Assembly (NCBI GenBank): GCA_913063265.1
Contig: CAJXZG010000046.1
Location: forward strand, 1 to 40,001
DNA: 40,001 bases
Reading direction: 5' to 3'
DNA from: an uncultured Prolixibacteraceae bacterium
Lineage (GTDB): Bacteria; Bacteroidota; Bacteroidia; Bacteroidales; Prolixibacteraceae
The translations under genes were made by a program, and so were the position numbers. The first letter of the stretch is position 1. Every line of letters begins with the position of its first letter. Below are positions 23,263 to 32,621 of this stretch, in pieces. Below the pieces are notes generated by a model. The model was not told the DNA's origin. It saw only the letters and a list, made by a program, of their open reading frames with translations, and made no database searches.

Positions 23263-24726
23263 TCATAATCTTGCCCCACCAACAACTTTGTTTTTCAAAA
23301 TTCTTGCTTTAATTTCGATTGTTCTAATGCGATCTTTATAGATATTATGTGCATTCTGTTTTGCGATATCCAAAGCGGCATCCGAATTATCTTCCCATCG
23401 TCTGCAAAGATATACTGGTTCGTAGATACGACCAATTTTATAATCTCTGGAAATTGCCAGCCCAACGGCATAATCTTCACCATAACTTACATTGGGCACT
23501 CTGATTCTGCGGAGTACCGGTGTATAAAATGCCCTCGGAGCACCTAATCCATTTATTCGCAAAGCATTATTTGGCCCGTTATCCGGAGTCCATTCCTTGT
23601 GATCGATAATACCCGGTGGAATTTCTTCCAAATCAAAATTGGTCATTTGGTAGCTACCAATTACCATCGCACATTTTTCTTCGTAAAACTTATCGATTAT
23701 TTTTTGCAAAGCGTTTTCTGAAGCATATAAATCATCGCTATCCAGTTGAACCGCAAATCTGCCACAATCTTTATTAAAAACACCTTCGTTCCAGCAACCT
23801 CCTATACCCAAATCTTTTCGATCAGGAATAATATGAATGATTTTACCTTCGTTTGAATAATCTGACAAAATCTCCGAAGTTCCGTCTGTAGAATGATTGT
23901 CTGCAACAATAATGTTAAATTCAAAATTTGTTTTTTGAACCAAAACCGAATCAAGCGCATCTTTGATCGTTTTAACTCTGTTTCTAACCGGAATTATTAC
24001 TGAAGCTTCAACCGGAAATTTCTCCTCAGTAAAATCCACTTCATTAACTGGTGGTTTCAGACGTGCATCAATCTTTCCCAAATGTGAGGTACAAACAACT
24101 TCCATTTCAATTTGTTTTTCCCTTTGGTTTTTACTTACATAATCAAATTGTTTTTCACTGGATTCTCTGGTATCTGTTTCAATTTTTGTAAATAAAAATT
24201 CCGGAATTCGCAGCATCTCTCCCACTCGAGAAGCCAACAGACGCAATGCATAAAATCCTGCGTATTTAAACTCCTTTTCTCTAAATGATTGTAGCACATC
24301 CCTTCGTATCAATTGCACCGGTCCAAAATTAAAATCATCGCGTAAACTTCCCTGCTGATAATCTATAACTGGATGGCTTAAAACTTTCCCTTCTTTTTCT
24401 TCAATATAGTCGGAATATATCATTGCGGCATTAGTGTTTAATGCCACTTGCAACATTCTTTCCAATGCAAACTGTGCCGTTTTTAATTTCTGATTTTGAA
24501 GAGAAATTAAAGCAAAATCAGACATGCAATTTTTGGCAATAATTTTTATTGTTTTTGTTGAATGTAAATGTACTACTTCAAGATTTGTTGAGCCAGGCAG
24601 TTTTTCTTTTCTCTGAGACAAAACAAATACCTTATTAACTATATCAGAATTAAGCAGTTCATCCACAATGTTTTGTGTTTCTTTCTTATTTGAAAAGGTT
24701 ACAAAACAATCTATCTTTTTACTCAT
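23263..24726 (-). CDS. Family 2 glycosyltransferase, two-part
   Basis: A 487-residue cytoplasmic glycosyltransferase. The second half is a standard GT-A domain: [24 protein letters not shown] (239-262), [14 protein letters not shown] (274-287) and the metal-binding LDSDD (328-332), with [25 protein letters not shown] near the end. The first 210 residues look like a second, degenerate GT-A-like unit (MIYSDYIEE at 102-110, then [28 protein letters not shown]) without an obvious nucleotide-sugar start motif, so they may serve as a scaffold or acceptor-binding domain. No membrane segment is visible. It is the first gene of the GT2-DUF4922-SpoIID-GH9 series, and it stands back to back with the ECF sigma gene. 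Confidence 0.88.
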   Translation of the reverse strand: MSKKIDCFVTFSNKKETQNIVDELLNSDIVNKVFVLSQRKEKLPGSTNLEVVHLHSTKTIKIIAKNCMSDFALISLQNQKLKTAQFALERMLQVALNTNAAMIYSDYIEEKEGKVLSHPVIDYQQGSLRDDFNFGPVQLIRRDVLQSFREKEFKYAGFYALRLLASRVGEMLRIPEFLFTKIETDTRESSEKQFDYVSKNQREKQIEMEVVCTSHLGKIDARLKPPVNEVDFTEEKFPVEASVIIPVRNRVKTIKDALDSVLVQKTNFEFNIIVADNHSTDGTSEILSDYSNEGKIIHIIPDRKDLGIGGCWNEGVFNKDCGRFAVQLDSDDLYASENALQKIIDKFYEEKCAMVIGSYQMTNFDLEEIPPGIIDHKEWTPDNGPNNALRINGLGAPRAFYTPVLRRIRVPNVSYGEDYAVGLAISRDYKIGRIYEPVYLCRRWEDNSDAALDIAKQNAHNIYKDRIRTIEIKARILKNKVVGGARL

Positions 24727-24878
24727 ATAAAGCTTCGTTTTAAAAAAACAAAGGTAAAAAATTGGAGACGGCTTGTAAGACTAAACCAGTAATTGTCTGT
24801 TAAGAATTTAATTTTTCATTTACCGAATATTAAGTGAATAAATTATATTTACATCAACTAACTAACTTATGGCTTTTT

Positions 24879-25394
24879 ATGACCGGGCAAAATCGAACTC
24901 GTAAAAATGCTTCCGAACTATTATTGGAACATGCGTTTAAACAATTGCATGCCCCACTTTATTTTTATGCCCTGAAATTTATCGATAACAAGGAAGCTGC
25001 CCGCGATTTAGTTCAGGATGCCTTCCTGAGTATTTTAAACAACAATAAAGAAATAGAGAATCTGCAGGCATATTTATATCGTGCTGTCAGGAACAATTGT
25101 CTGAATTATATAAAACATATCCAGGTAAAAAGCGAATTTGAGAAAAAACAACTGGAAAAAATAAACAGGGAAATTCAGTTTTATGATTCACATTTAACCC
25201 TGGTAGAAAAAGAGCTACAGGAAAAACTGGATAATATAATTGAGTCACTTCCTGAGAAATACAAATTACCATTTAAAATGAGTCGCTTCGAGGGATTAAA
25301 AAACAGTGAAATTGCCCAAAAGTTAAAGGTACCGGTTCGAACCATTGAAACCCAAATTTACAGGGCCCTGAAGATACTACGTGAAAAACTATAA
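24879..25394 (+). CDS. ECF sigma-70 factor of the PUL
   Basis: An extracytoplasmic-function sigma factor, 171 residues from the ATG at 24879. The frame extends to a GTG at 24834, but the added 15 residues (MNKLYLHQLTNLWLF) are not family-like and ATG is the better start. Region 2 runs from about residue 20 (HAPLYFYALKFIDNKEAARDLVQDAFLSILNN). Region 4 has ESLPEKYKLPFKMSRFEGLKNSEIAQKLKVPVRTIETQIYRALKILREKL with a complete helix-turn-helix. It is followed by FecR, SusC with an STN domain, and SusD, the layout in which receptor occupancy signals through FecR to free the sigma factor. It should therefore activate this PUL when the glycan ligand is bound. Confidence 0.93.
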   Translation: MTGQNRTRKNASELLLEHAFKQLHAPLYFYALKFIDNKEAARDLVQDAFLSILNNNKEIENLQAYLYRAVRNNCLNYIKHIQVKSEFEKKQLEKINREIQFYDSHLTLVEKELQEKLDNIIESLPEKYKLPFKMSRFEGLKNSEIAQKLKVPVRTIETQIYRALKILREKL

Positions 25395-25437
25395 ATCAAT
25401 TACTTACGACAATTAAAAAAATTGTTCTAAAAAAATG

Positions 25438-25488
25438 TCATCTTTTGTGACGTAGTTTTATGCAATCGATTGTCTTAATAAAAACGAC
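25438..25488 (+). promoter_or_regulatory. Candidate ECF-dependent promoter before fecR
   Basis: The 102-bp gap between sigma gene and fecR contains TTTTGTGACGTAG, then TTGTCTTA shortly before the FecR ATG. These look like paired boxes of a sigma-dependent promoter and would fit ECF autoregulation, but no consensus for this sigma factor is known to me. Confidence 0.25.
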
Positions 25489-25496
25489 AACCGAAA

Positions 25497-26609
25497 ATGC
25501 AAATCGAAGAACTCTACATAAGCCTGATTGTAAGGTATCTTAAAAAAGAAATTTCAGAAGAGGAAAAACAGGAACTTTTTAAATGGATTTATTTAAATCA
25601 TGAAAATGAAAAGTTTTTCTATCACATTAAAGATATCTGGGAAACTGCAGGCTACAATCAAATTTCCAAATCTGCCGAGACAGATAATGAATGGGAAAAA
25701 CTTGCTTTAAAAGCAATTCGGAAAGAATCAATCCATTTTGTAAACGGTAAAAACTCAGTAAGAAAACTTTATAAAGCAATTCAGATTGCAGCACTGGTTA
25801 TCGTAACCTTTGGTATCGGATTTTTGGTCAAAATGTATTTACCGGAAAAAGTTGAATATTCCAGTGTAACTGTTCCTTACGGCGCTAAAACAGAATTACA
25901 GTTAAGTGACGGGAGCACTGTTTGGGTAAATTCAGGATCGACACTAAAATATCCGACCAGGTTAAATAACAAAGAGGTCGATTTGATGCTGGAGGGAGAA
26001 GCATTTTTTGACATAACAAAAAACAACAAACGAAAATTAAATGTAAAAACCTCTACAATTAACATTCAGGTACATGGTACTACATTTAACGTAAAATCCT
26101 ATCCCGACGAAGATGTGGTGGAAACAACACTCCTGGAAGGTTCTATCTCAATCACAGGTAAAGTTGGAAACCGTGTTATTTCGAGTCCGATTTATCTAAA
26201 ACCCAACGAACAGGCCACTTTAACTAAAAGTGAAAACAGGCTTAGTGTAGGGGATAACTCTGTAAGCAGCGACTTAAATGCTGAATCAGAGGATTCTGAA
26301 AATGTAAAAAGATCCATACCCTTGATTCAACCTACACTTAAAATTACGGAGGGAATAGATCCCGAGGAGTTTGTTATGTGGAAATATAATGTGCTGGTAT
26401 TTAAAAATGAACGTTTTGAAGACCTGTCTAAAAAAATGGAACGCTGGTATAATGTAAAAATTACCATTAACAACGAAGACCTGAAAAGCTCACGTTATAC
26501 CGGAACATTTGAAAAGGAGACTATAGAACAGGCTTTAAAAGCACTTAGTTTGTCTCTGCCCTTCAAATATAAAATCGATAAAAACCAAATCACTATACTA
26601 AAAAAATAA
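25497..26609 (+). CDS. FecR family anti-sigma factor
   Basis: A 370-residue inner-membrane anti-sigma factor. The cytoplasmic N-terminal region (1-90) should hold the sigma factor, and one membrane helix lies at about 93-112 (AIQIAALVIVTFGIGFLVKMYL). The periplasmic FecR domain runs about 122-240 (VTVPYGAKTELQLSDGSTVWVNSGSTLKYP, EGEAFFDITKN, VHGTTFNVKSYPDEDVVETTLLEGSISI), and the DUF4974 domain occupies about 295-370 (VLVFKNERFEDLSKKMERWYNVKITINNEDLKSSRYTGTFEKETIEQALKALSL). It receives the signal from the STN domain of the next gene's receptor and controls the sigma factor made upstream. Length and order are typical of Bacteroidota ECF-PULs. Confidence 0.95.
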   Translation: MQIEELYISLIVRYLKKEISEEEKQELFKWIYLNHENEKFFYHIKDIWETAGYNQISKSAETDNEWEKLALKAIRKESIHFVNGKNSVRKLYKAIQIAALVIVTFGIGFLVKMYLPEKVEYSSVTVPYGAKTELQLSDGSTVWVNSGSTLKYPTRLNNKEVDLMLEGEAFFDITKNNKRKLNVKTSTINIQVHGTTFNVKSYPDEDVVETTLLEGSISITGKVGNRVISSPIYLKPNEQATLTKSENRLSVGDNSVSSDLNAESEDSENVKRSIPLIQPTLKITEGIDPEEFVMWKYNVLVFKNERFEDLSKKMERWYNVKITINNEDLKSSRYTGTFEKETIEQALKALSLSLPFKYKIDKNQITILKK

Positions 26610-26775
26610 ATTACAAAAATTACAAACTATCAAACTAAAACTTATTTGCCTATGAATTAAACATCTCTTGTAAAAAATGAACCGGGAAATGCGCCAACAT
26701 TCCCCGATTCTGATTCTTTTATCCGCTTGCCGGCGGACAAATAACTTATTTATTAATTATAAGCACGTTAAAACT

Positions 26776-29700
26776 ATGAAAAAAAACTATGAATGTATGG
26801 GCTTTAATTTAAAAAGAAGCCTATTTAAACTATTAATAGCTATGAAATTTACGCTGCTATTGTTTTTACTAACTACAGCCCAGGTATTTGGAACAGCTTA
26901 TTCTCAAAGTACCAGGCTTTCTGTAAACCTTCAAAACGCTTCTACAGTAGACATTTTCGAGACTATTGAAGATCAAAGCGAATTCAAATTTTTATATAAC
27001 AACGATTTGCTTGACAATAAAACTCACCACAATGTGAATTTTAGTGAGCAGACAGTAGAAGAAATTCTGGATGTTGTTTTAAATGAAACCGGAAATAAGT
27101 ATGTAGTACTCGAAAATAATCTGATAGTTATTTCTCCAGCTGAAGATGCCAATCAGCAGGGAACAATCAGTGGAAAAGTAACCGACGAAGATGGCGAACC
27201 TTTAATGGGAGCCACTGTGGTAATAAAAGGAACAACGAATGGGGCAGTATCTGGTGCCGACGGAACATATGCCATTGGTAATGTTCCTGAAGGAGATGTT
27301 GTTTTAATTGTATCTTTTATTGGTTACATGCAACAGGAAATAACTGCAGTTGGCGGAGTTGCTGACATTGTTTTAAAAGAAGACATTGTTGGCCTTGACG
27401 AAGTAGTGGTTGTGGGTTATGGTTCTGTAAAAAAGAGCGATTTAACCGGTTCTGTTTCTCAGGTTAAATCCGAAGATTTGGTTGCTTTCCCTTCGCTAAG
27501 CGTTTCTGAAGCACTTCAGGGAAGAGCAGCAGGTGTTCAGGTTCAGGCAAATAACGGTGAACCGGGATCTTCAATGAAAGTAAGAATTCGTGGAGGAACA
27601 TCCATCAATTCTTCATCAGATCCTCTGTATGTAGTAGATGGATTCCCCGGTGGTGTATTACCTCCTCCTGAAGATATTGAATCAATAGAAGTGTTAAAGG
27701 ATGCATCGGCAACTGCAATTTATGGTTCCCGTGGTGCAAATGGTGTAATAATGGTTACAACCAAACGGGGTACTACCGGAAAAACCAAAATTGAATTAAA
27801 TGCTTCTTATTCGGTACAAAACGAGATTAACAGAATTGACTTACTGGATAAAGACCAGTTTACGGATTATGTGACTGAAGTAGATCCAAATATTCTGGAC
27901 GGTACTTTGATTGGTCCCGGAACTGACTGGCAGGAAGAAGTTTTCCGTACAGGTGGCATTCAAAACTACCAGCTATCTTTTAGTGGTGGTACTGAAGACG
28001 TTAAGTATTACTTGTCAGGTATTGTTTACGACCAAAAAGGTGTAATCATCAACTCTAACTATAAACGTTATTCTATTACAAGTAATATTGACCTTAAAGC
28101 GAGCGAAAAATTTAATATCGGTTTAAATATGTTTGCCCGCCGTACCATACAAGATGGTGTACGCACACAGGAGGGAAGTTCCGGTACAACTGGTTCAGGA
28201 ATTATTTCTGCAGTTACAACAGGTGAACCAACTTTGCCGGTTTATGATGAAGATGGTAATTATGCAATTTCATGGTTAGGTGACCCAAATGACAATCCGG
28301 TTGCCATTGCCAACGAAAGAGCCAATGAGCAGGTTCAGGACAGAATTCAAACCAATTTCTTTGGTGAATATGCTTTTATTCCGGAATTAAAACTTCGGGT
28401 TACTCTTGGAGCAAATATCAACAATGCCAGAACCGGAAATTATGTTTCTACAAAATTAAATGCCGGTAAAAACGTTGGTGGCGATGGAAGTGTTTCAGGA
28501 AGTAAATACACTGCATTAATAAATGAAAATTACCTGACATATGCTAAAGATTTTGGGGATCATGATTTATCAGTTATGGGTGGTTATTCTTACCAGTCAA
28601 CCAGAAGTGAAAGTTGGAGTGGACGTGGTCAAACCTTTTTAACAGATGCTTTCCTTTGGTGGGATTTGGATGGTTCATCCAACTGGTTAAGTCCGGCTTC
28701 AGGTTTGGTGGAAACTGAATTGGCATCATTCTACGGAAGGGCAATTTATAAATTATTCGACAGATATCTTTTTACCATTAATGCACGTTACGATGGTTCT
28801 TCGCGTTTTGCAAAGAATCAAAAATGGGCCTTCTTCCCATCGGGTGCTTTTGCATGGAATATTGCAGATGAATCCTTTATGGATGGATTGGAAACCCTTA
28901 GTCAGTTAAAGCTTCGTACCAGCTATGGATTAACAGGAAACCAGGCAATTGGCCCATATCAGTCGCTTGCAAAATTTGGAACTGTACATTCGATTCAAAA
29001 TACTGCAGTGGTAAATGCTGTGCGTCCAACTGCTGTGGCAAACGATAATTTAACCTGGGAAACCACTGCTCAACTGGATATTGGTGTAGATGTAGGTCTT
29101 TTCGACCAAAGGATTTATTTGGTTGCTGACTATTATCAACAAAAAACTACCGACCTCCTTTTTAGCTTGCCATTACCCGAATATTCAGGTTATTCATCGA
29201 TGTTAAAAAATATTGGTAGCATCGAAAACAAAGGATTTGAATTTACACTTTCCACAGTAAACCTTGATGGAGAATTCAGATGGACTTCTGATTTGAATTT
29301 TTCTACCAACAAAAATAAAGTTTTGGAATTACCCGATGGAAATGACGTATTTTACGGCACTTATCCCGGCCATATGGTAGGTATACAATCCACCAATGTA
29401 CTGCGTGAAGGACAACCTGTAGGAGCCTTCTACGGATACGTTTATGATGGTGTTTATCAGGAAGGAGAAACCATTTTAGAAGGTAACTTTGACCAGTTTG
29501 CCGGAGGTGAAAAATACAAAGACATTGATGGTATAAAAGACGATAATGGAGATTTAACCGGACAACCGGACGGAAAATTAAGCGGAGACGACCGTACAAT
29601 TATTGGTGATCCAAATCCTGATTTTATCTGGGGATTCAATAATACTTTTTCATACAAAGGATTCGATTTGAATATTTTTCTGATTGGATCTCAAGGAAAC

Positions 29701-30120
29701 GATTTATACAGTTATACTCTAATGGAACTGGAAACCTTAAGAGGAATCTCCAATTCCACAACAGAAGCTTTGAATCGCTGGAAACCGGGCAATACTGATA
29801 CAGATATACCAAAAGCAAGTCTTGATCGTGGCTATCACTCATCTTCACGTTGGGTTTTTGATGGCAGTTATTTAAGAATAAAAAATATTGCATTGGGTTA
29901 TAATCTGCCTACTTCAGCAGTAAGCAAAATTGGCCTGAGTAATGTTCGCATTTATGTAAGTGGACAAAACCTGTTGACAGCTACCAAATACCGTGGATAT
30001 GATCCGGAAGTGAATTATAGATCGGGTGGCGGAGCCTCCGGCAACCTCAATGCCGGATTGGATTACGGAAGTTATCCGAATGCGAAGTCTTACACCATGG
30101 GACTAAAAATTACATTCTAA
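26776..30120 (+). CDS. SusC-type TonB-dependent transporter with STN domain
   Basis: The outer-membrane barrel of a SusC/SusD glycan importer, 1114 residues from the ATG at 26776. The frame is open to 26677, but that extension (MNREMRQHSPIL and on) crosses a small hairpin and is not family-like, whereas MKKNYECMGFNLKRSLFKLLIAMKFTLLLFLL is a normal signal-anchor start. The STN signalling domain follows (VNLQNASTVDIFETIEDQSEFKFLYN), then the carboxypeptidase-like beta domain (ISGKVTDEDGEPLMGATVVIKGTTNG), the SusC-type DEVVVVGYGSVKKSDLTGSV linker, the plug (VRIRGGTSINSSSDPLYVVDGFPGG) and the barrel, ending KSYTMGLKITF. The STN domain ties this receptor to FecR and the sigma factor. SusD follows after 21 bases. 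Confidence 0.96.
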   Translation: MKKNYECMGFNLKRSLFKLLIAMKFTLLLFLLTTAQVFGTAYSQSTRLSVNLQNASTVDIFETIEDQSEFKFLYNNDLLDNKTHHNVNFSEQTVEEILDVVLNETGNKYVVLENNLIVISPAEDANQQGTISGKVTDEDGEPLMGATVVIKGTTNGAVSGADGTYAIGNVPEGDVVLIVSFIGYMQQEITAVGGVADIVLKEDIVGLDEVVVVGYGSVKKSDLTGSVSQVKSEDLVAFPSLSVSEALQGRAAGVQVQANNGEPGSSMKVRIRGGTSINSSSDPLYVVDGFPGGVLPPPEDIESIEVLKDASATAIYGSRGANGVIMVTTKRGTTGKTKIELNASYSVQNEINRIDLLDKDQFTDYVTEVDPNILDGTLIGPGTDWQEEVFRTGGIQNYQLSFSGGTEDVKYYLSGIVYDQKGVIINSNYKRYSITSNIDLKASEKFNIGLNMFARRTIQDGVRTQEGSSGTTGSGIISAVTTGEPTLPVYDEDGNYAISWLGDPNDNPVAIANERANEQVQDRIQTNFFGEYAFIPELKLRVTLGANINNARTGNYVSTKLNAGKNVGGDGSVSGSKYTALINENYLTYAKDFGDHDLSVMGGYSYQSTRSESWSGRGQTFLTDAFLWWDLDGSSNWLSPASGLVETELASFYGRAIYKLFDRYLFTINARYDGSSRFAKNQKWAFFPSGAFAWNIADESFMDGLETLSQLKLRTSYGLTGNQAIGPYQSLAKFGTVHSIQNTAVVNAVRPTAVANDNLTWETTAQLDIGVDVGLFDQRIYLVADYYQQKTTDLLFSLPLPEYSGYSSMLKNIGSIENKGFEFTLSTVNLDGEFRWTSDLNFSTNKNKVLELPDGNDVFYGTYPGHMVGIQSTNVLREGQPVGAFYGYVYDGVYQEGETILEGNFDQFAGGEKYKDIDGIKDDNGDLTGQPDGKLSGDDRTIIGDPNPDFIWGFNNTFSYKGFDLNIFLIGSQGNDLYSYTLMELETLRGISNSTTEALNRWKPGNTDTDIPKASLDRGYHSSSRWVFDGSYLRIKNIALGYNLPTSAVSKIGLSNVRIYVSGQNLLTATKYRGYDPEVNYRSGGGASGNLNAGLDYGSYPNAKSYTMGLKITF

Positions 30121-30141
30121 GAATCTTTAAAATTTAGAAAA

Positions 30142-31644
30142 ATGAATAAAATAAAAATATTTTCAATTTTATTGATCGTATTGGGCACTTTTGCCTGTAC
30201 AGATTTAACTGAAGAACCCGTTGGTGTTCTGGCTCCTGAGGGATTTTTTAAAACTCCCGCCGATGTGGAAGCTGCGTTATTTGGAGCTTACGGACATATG
30301 GCTTCGGAAAGATACTGGGGAAGAAAATTTTCATTAACCTTAATGCTTCGAAGCGATATGGTTGATATTGGAAATCGCGGAACACCTTCCCGTCGACGCC
30401 ATATTAACGATTTTCAAAGCGATGCTTTTAATGGAATGACAACCGCATTTTGGCCCAATTCATACCAAAATATCAGTGCTGCAAATGCAGCAATTGCGGG
30501 TGCCGAAAGTCTGGAAAATATTGATGAAGAAACCAGAAATGCTCTGATTGCTGAAGCCCGTTTTGTAAGGGCATTTCTTTACTTTAATCTGGTACGACTA
30601 TTTGGCGACATTCCATACATTGGAGAAGCTGTTACTGACCCTGAATCTTTAAATAGTATATCAAAAACACCCAAAGCTGAAGTTTATACCAATATCAAGG
30701 ATGATCTGGAGTTTGCAAAACAACATCTTCCTATAACACAAGGTTCCAATGCCAGACCTAAGAAAGCATCAGCTTATGCCATGTTAGCAGATGTACATTT
30801 AACTCTTGAAGAGTGGCAAAATGCCTATGATAATGCAAAATGGGTAATTCAAAATGCAGGAGCAAGTGACATTGCCCTGGAACAAGATTACCAGGTTTTG
30901 TTTGATGCATCAAAACACGACGGACAAAAAGAACACCTTTGGGTAATTGATTTTATGGGCCAGGTAAATGGTGGTGGCGGTGATGGCGACGATTTGTTAG
31001 GTCCATTAACCGGAGTACGCGGAACCGATATGCAAGGATGGGGTGTTGGAGTTCCTTCCATGGCAGTTTATGAAACCTGGGATGACAGAGATTACAGAAA
31101 AAGTGTAGCAATGCTTGATGAAGCATTAAAAGATGGTGTAATGATACCATACACTGAATTCTCAAATGAGAAACGTCCCCATATTGCAAAATTCACCCGA
31201 TTCCCGGGAGTGGCTGACCAGAATAACCGTTACACAGACCATAACTATGCTATCTATCGTTATGCTGATGTATTATTAATGGCAGCTGAAGCTGGAAACG
31301 AGGTAGGTGTTTCAATGTCTGAATTGGAAGGTTACGTTAACCAGGTGAGAGAGCGTGCGCGCTGGACACCTGACGGACCCAATGATTTCCCGGAAAATGT
31401 TTCAGGACTTTCAAAAGATGCTTTCAGAGATATGGTGCTGGAAGAAAGGAGACTGGAGCTTTCGTTTGAAGCAAAGCGCTGGTGGGATATCAGCCGCAGA
31501 AAACTCGGAAACGAAGTATTCAAAGGACCAAACTCGCTTGAGCCTCATGACAATTTTAACGACAATCAATACCTGTTGGCTTTACCACAGGATGAGTTAG
31601 ATAGAAATCCAAACTTATTACCTCAAAATCCGGGGTATAATTAG
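30142..31644 (+). CDS. SusD/RagB family glycan-binding lipoprotein
   Basis: A 500-residue surface lipoprotein that caps the SusC barrel and binds the glycan. The signal peptide ends at a lipobox with Cys19 (GTFACTD). The SusD-like N-terminal part has EGFFKTPADVEAALFGAYGHM, the tetratricopeptide-like helices include ALIAEARFVRAFLYFNLVRLFGDIPY, and the C-terminal RagB part has DVLLMAAEAGNEVG...YVNQVRERARW and MVLEERRLELSFEAKRWWDISRRKLGNE. It ends in NPNLLPQNPGYN, the usual SusD finish. A strong terminator follows 20 bases later, so SusC-SusD is a transcription unit distinct from, or attenuated against, the enzyme genes downstream. Confidence 0.96.
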   Translation: MNKIKIFSILLIVLGTFACTDLTEEPVGVLAPEGFFKTPADVEAALFGAYGHMASERYWGRKFSLTLMLRSDMVDIGNRGTPSRRRHINDFQSDAFNGMTTAFWPNSYQNISAANAAIAGAESLENIDEETRNALIAEARFVRAFLYFNLVRLFGDIPYIGEAVTDPESLNSISKTPKAEVYTNIKDDLEFAKQHLPITQGSNARPKKASAYAMLADVHLTLEEWQNAYDNAKWVIQNAGASDIALEQDYQVLFDASKHDGQKEHLWVIDFMGQVNGGGGDGDDLLGPLTGVRGTDMQGWGVGVPSMAVYETWDDRDYRKSVAMLDEALKDGVMIPYTEFSNEKRPHIAKFTRFPGVADQNNRYTDHNYAIYRYADVLLMAAEAGNEVGVSMSELEGYVNQVRERARWTPDGPNDFPENVSGLSKDAFRDMVLEERRLELSFEAKRWWDISRRKLGNEVFKGPNSLEPHDNFNDNQYLLALPQDELDRNPNLLPQNPGYN

Positions 31645-31663
31645 TTTAGTTAGTTTGTAACTT

Positions 31664-31698
31664 AAAAGCTTTCCGTCGAAAGACGGAGGGCTTTTTTT
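31664..31698 (+). terminator. Intrinsic terminator after susD
   Basis: AGCTTTCCGTC (31667-31677) pairs along its full 11 bases with GACGGAGGGCT (31682-31692) around a GAAA tetraloop, followed by a run of seven T. Partial read-through would let the enzyme genes be made at a lower level than SusC/SusD. Confidence 0.88.
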
Positions 31699-31727
31699 AT
31701 TATATTCACCTGTATTCTTTACAAATC

Positions 31728-32597
31728 ATGAAACGATATTTTTTAAATTCAGTGCTTTTACTTCTTGTCATTGTTCCGTTATTTACCCTTGCTCAGGAAG
31801 TAAAGCGACCTGAGATGTGGGGAATTGCAAAAATGACTTTTTTAGTCAGCGATTTTGATTTGGCCCGGGAATATTATGGGAGATTTTTAGGTTTTGATGA
31901 GGCTTTTTCTTACGATTCTGAATTAGGAAAAGTTATCTCTTTTAAAATTAATGACCGACAGTTTTTGGAGTTTATCGAGGATAAGGAGGCAAAAAACAAA
32001 GGACGTTTGGTTTCCTATTCAATAGAGACAGAAGAAGTGGAACAAATGCGATTATTCCTTGAGCAACAGAAAATCAAAGTCCCTGATAAAATCTCCATCG
32101 ATGGAGCAGGCAACGAAGTAATACTGATTGACGATAATTCCGGTGTGCCTGTGGAATTTATCAATCTTACGGAAAATTCTTTACACAGAAAATCAAAAGG
32201 GTTATACCTTTCTGAAAACAGAATTTCAACAAGAATACACCACGTTGGAATCTATTGCAGGGAAGTCGTTGATAATGATTCATTTTACGCCGGAGTGCTG
32301 GGATTTAAAGAATTATGGAGATACCCTGAAAGTCACAACGAAAAAGTAATGATGAATTACTACCAGATTCCCAACTGTGTGGAAAACATTGAACATTACC
32401 CTGCGAATGACATTAATTTTTCCCACCCATGCTTTTTAGTTGAGGATATGCAGGAAACCATTTATACTTTAAAAGAACGCAGAGGTGAGAACAAATTGGC
32501 AAAGCCAATGGTTGGTAAAGGTAAACGTTGGCTACTCAATATTAAAAACGATGATGGTACCAAAGTTGAATTTACTGAAGCACACACCATTAGATAA
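31728..32597 (+). CDS. Exported double VOC (glyoxalase-fold) protein
   Basis: A 289-residue protein with a signal peptide (residues 1-22, ending LAQ) and two vicinal-oxygen-chelate domains. The first is about 30-150 (WGIAKMTFLVSDFDLAREYYGRFLGFDEAF, VISFKINDRQFLEFIED). The second is about 165-288 (TRIHHVGIYCREVVDNDSFYAGVLGFKELWRY, WLLNIKNDDGTKVEFTE). VOC proteins bind a divalent metal and catalyse isomerisation, epimerisation or dioxygenation, or simply bind ligands. Two such domains in one chain can form one paired active site. An exported VOC protein beside a PUL could act on a keto-sugar released outside the cell, but its reaction cannot be predicted. It is first in the post-terminator operon; the next gene starts 24 bases later. 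Confidence 0.85.
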   Translation: MKRYFLNSVLLLLVIVPLFTLAQEVKRPEMWGIAKMTFLVSDFDLAREYYGRFLGFDEAFSYDSELGKVISFKINDRQFLEFIEDKEAKNKGRLVSYSIETEEVEQMRLFLEQQKIKVPDKISIDGAGNEVILIDDNSGVPVEFINLTENSLHRKSKGLYLSENRISTRIHHVGIYCREVVDNDSFYAGVLGFKELWRYPESHNEKVMMNYYQIPNCVENIEHYPANDINFSHPCFLVEDMQETIYTLKERRGENKLAKPMVGKGKRWLLNIKNDDGTKVEFTEAHTIR

Positions 32598-32621
32598 TTT
32601 GAAATTTAAAATTTACTAATA

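Noticed and set aside
24869..24904. 11-codon ORF overlapping the sigma-factor start
   Set aside because: ATG at 24869 and stop at 24904 are out of frame with the sigma gene and too short to judge; nothing but position supports it.
26677..26775. Upstream extension of the SusC frame
   Set aside because: The added 33 residues are not family-like and cross a small TCCGC/GCGGA hairpin (26722-26737); the ATG at 26776 begins a normal signal sequence.
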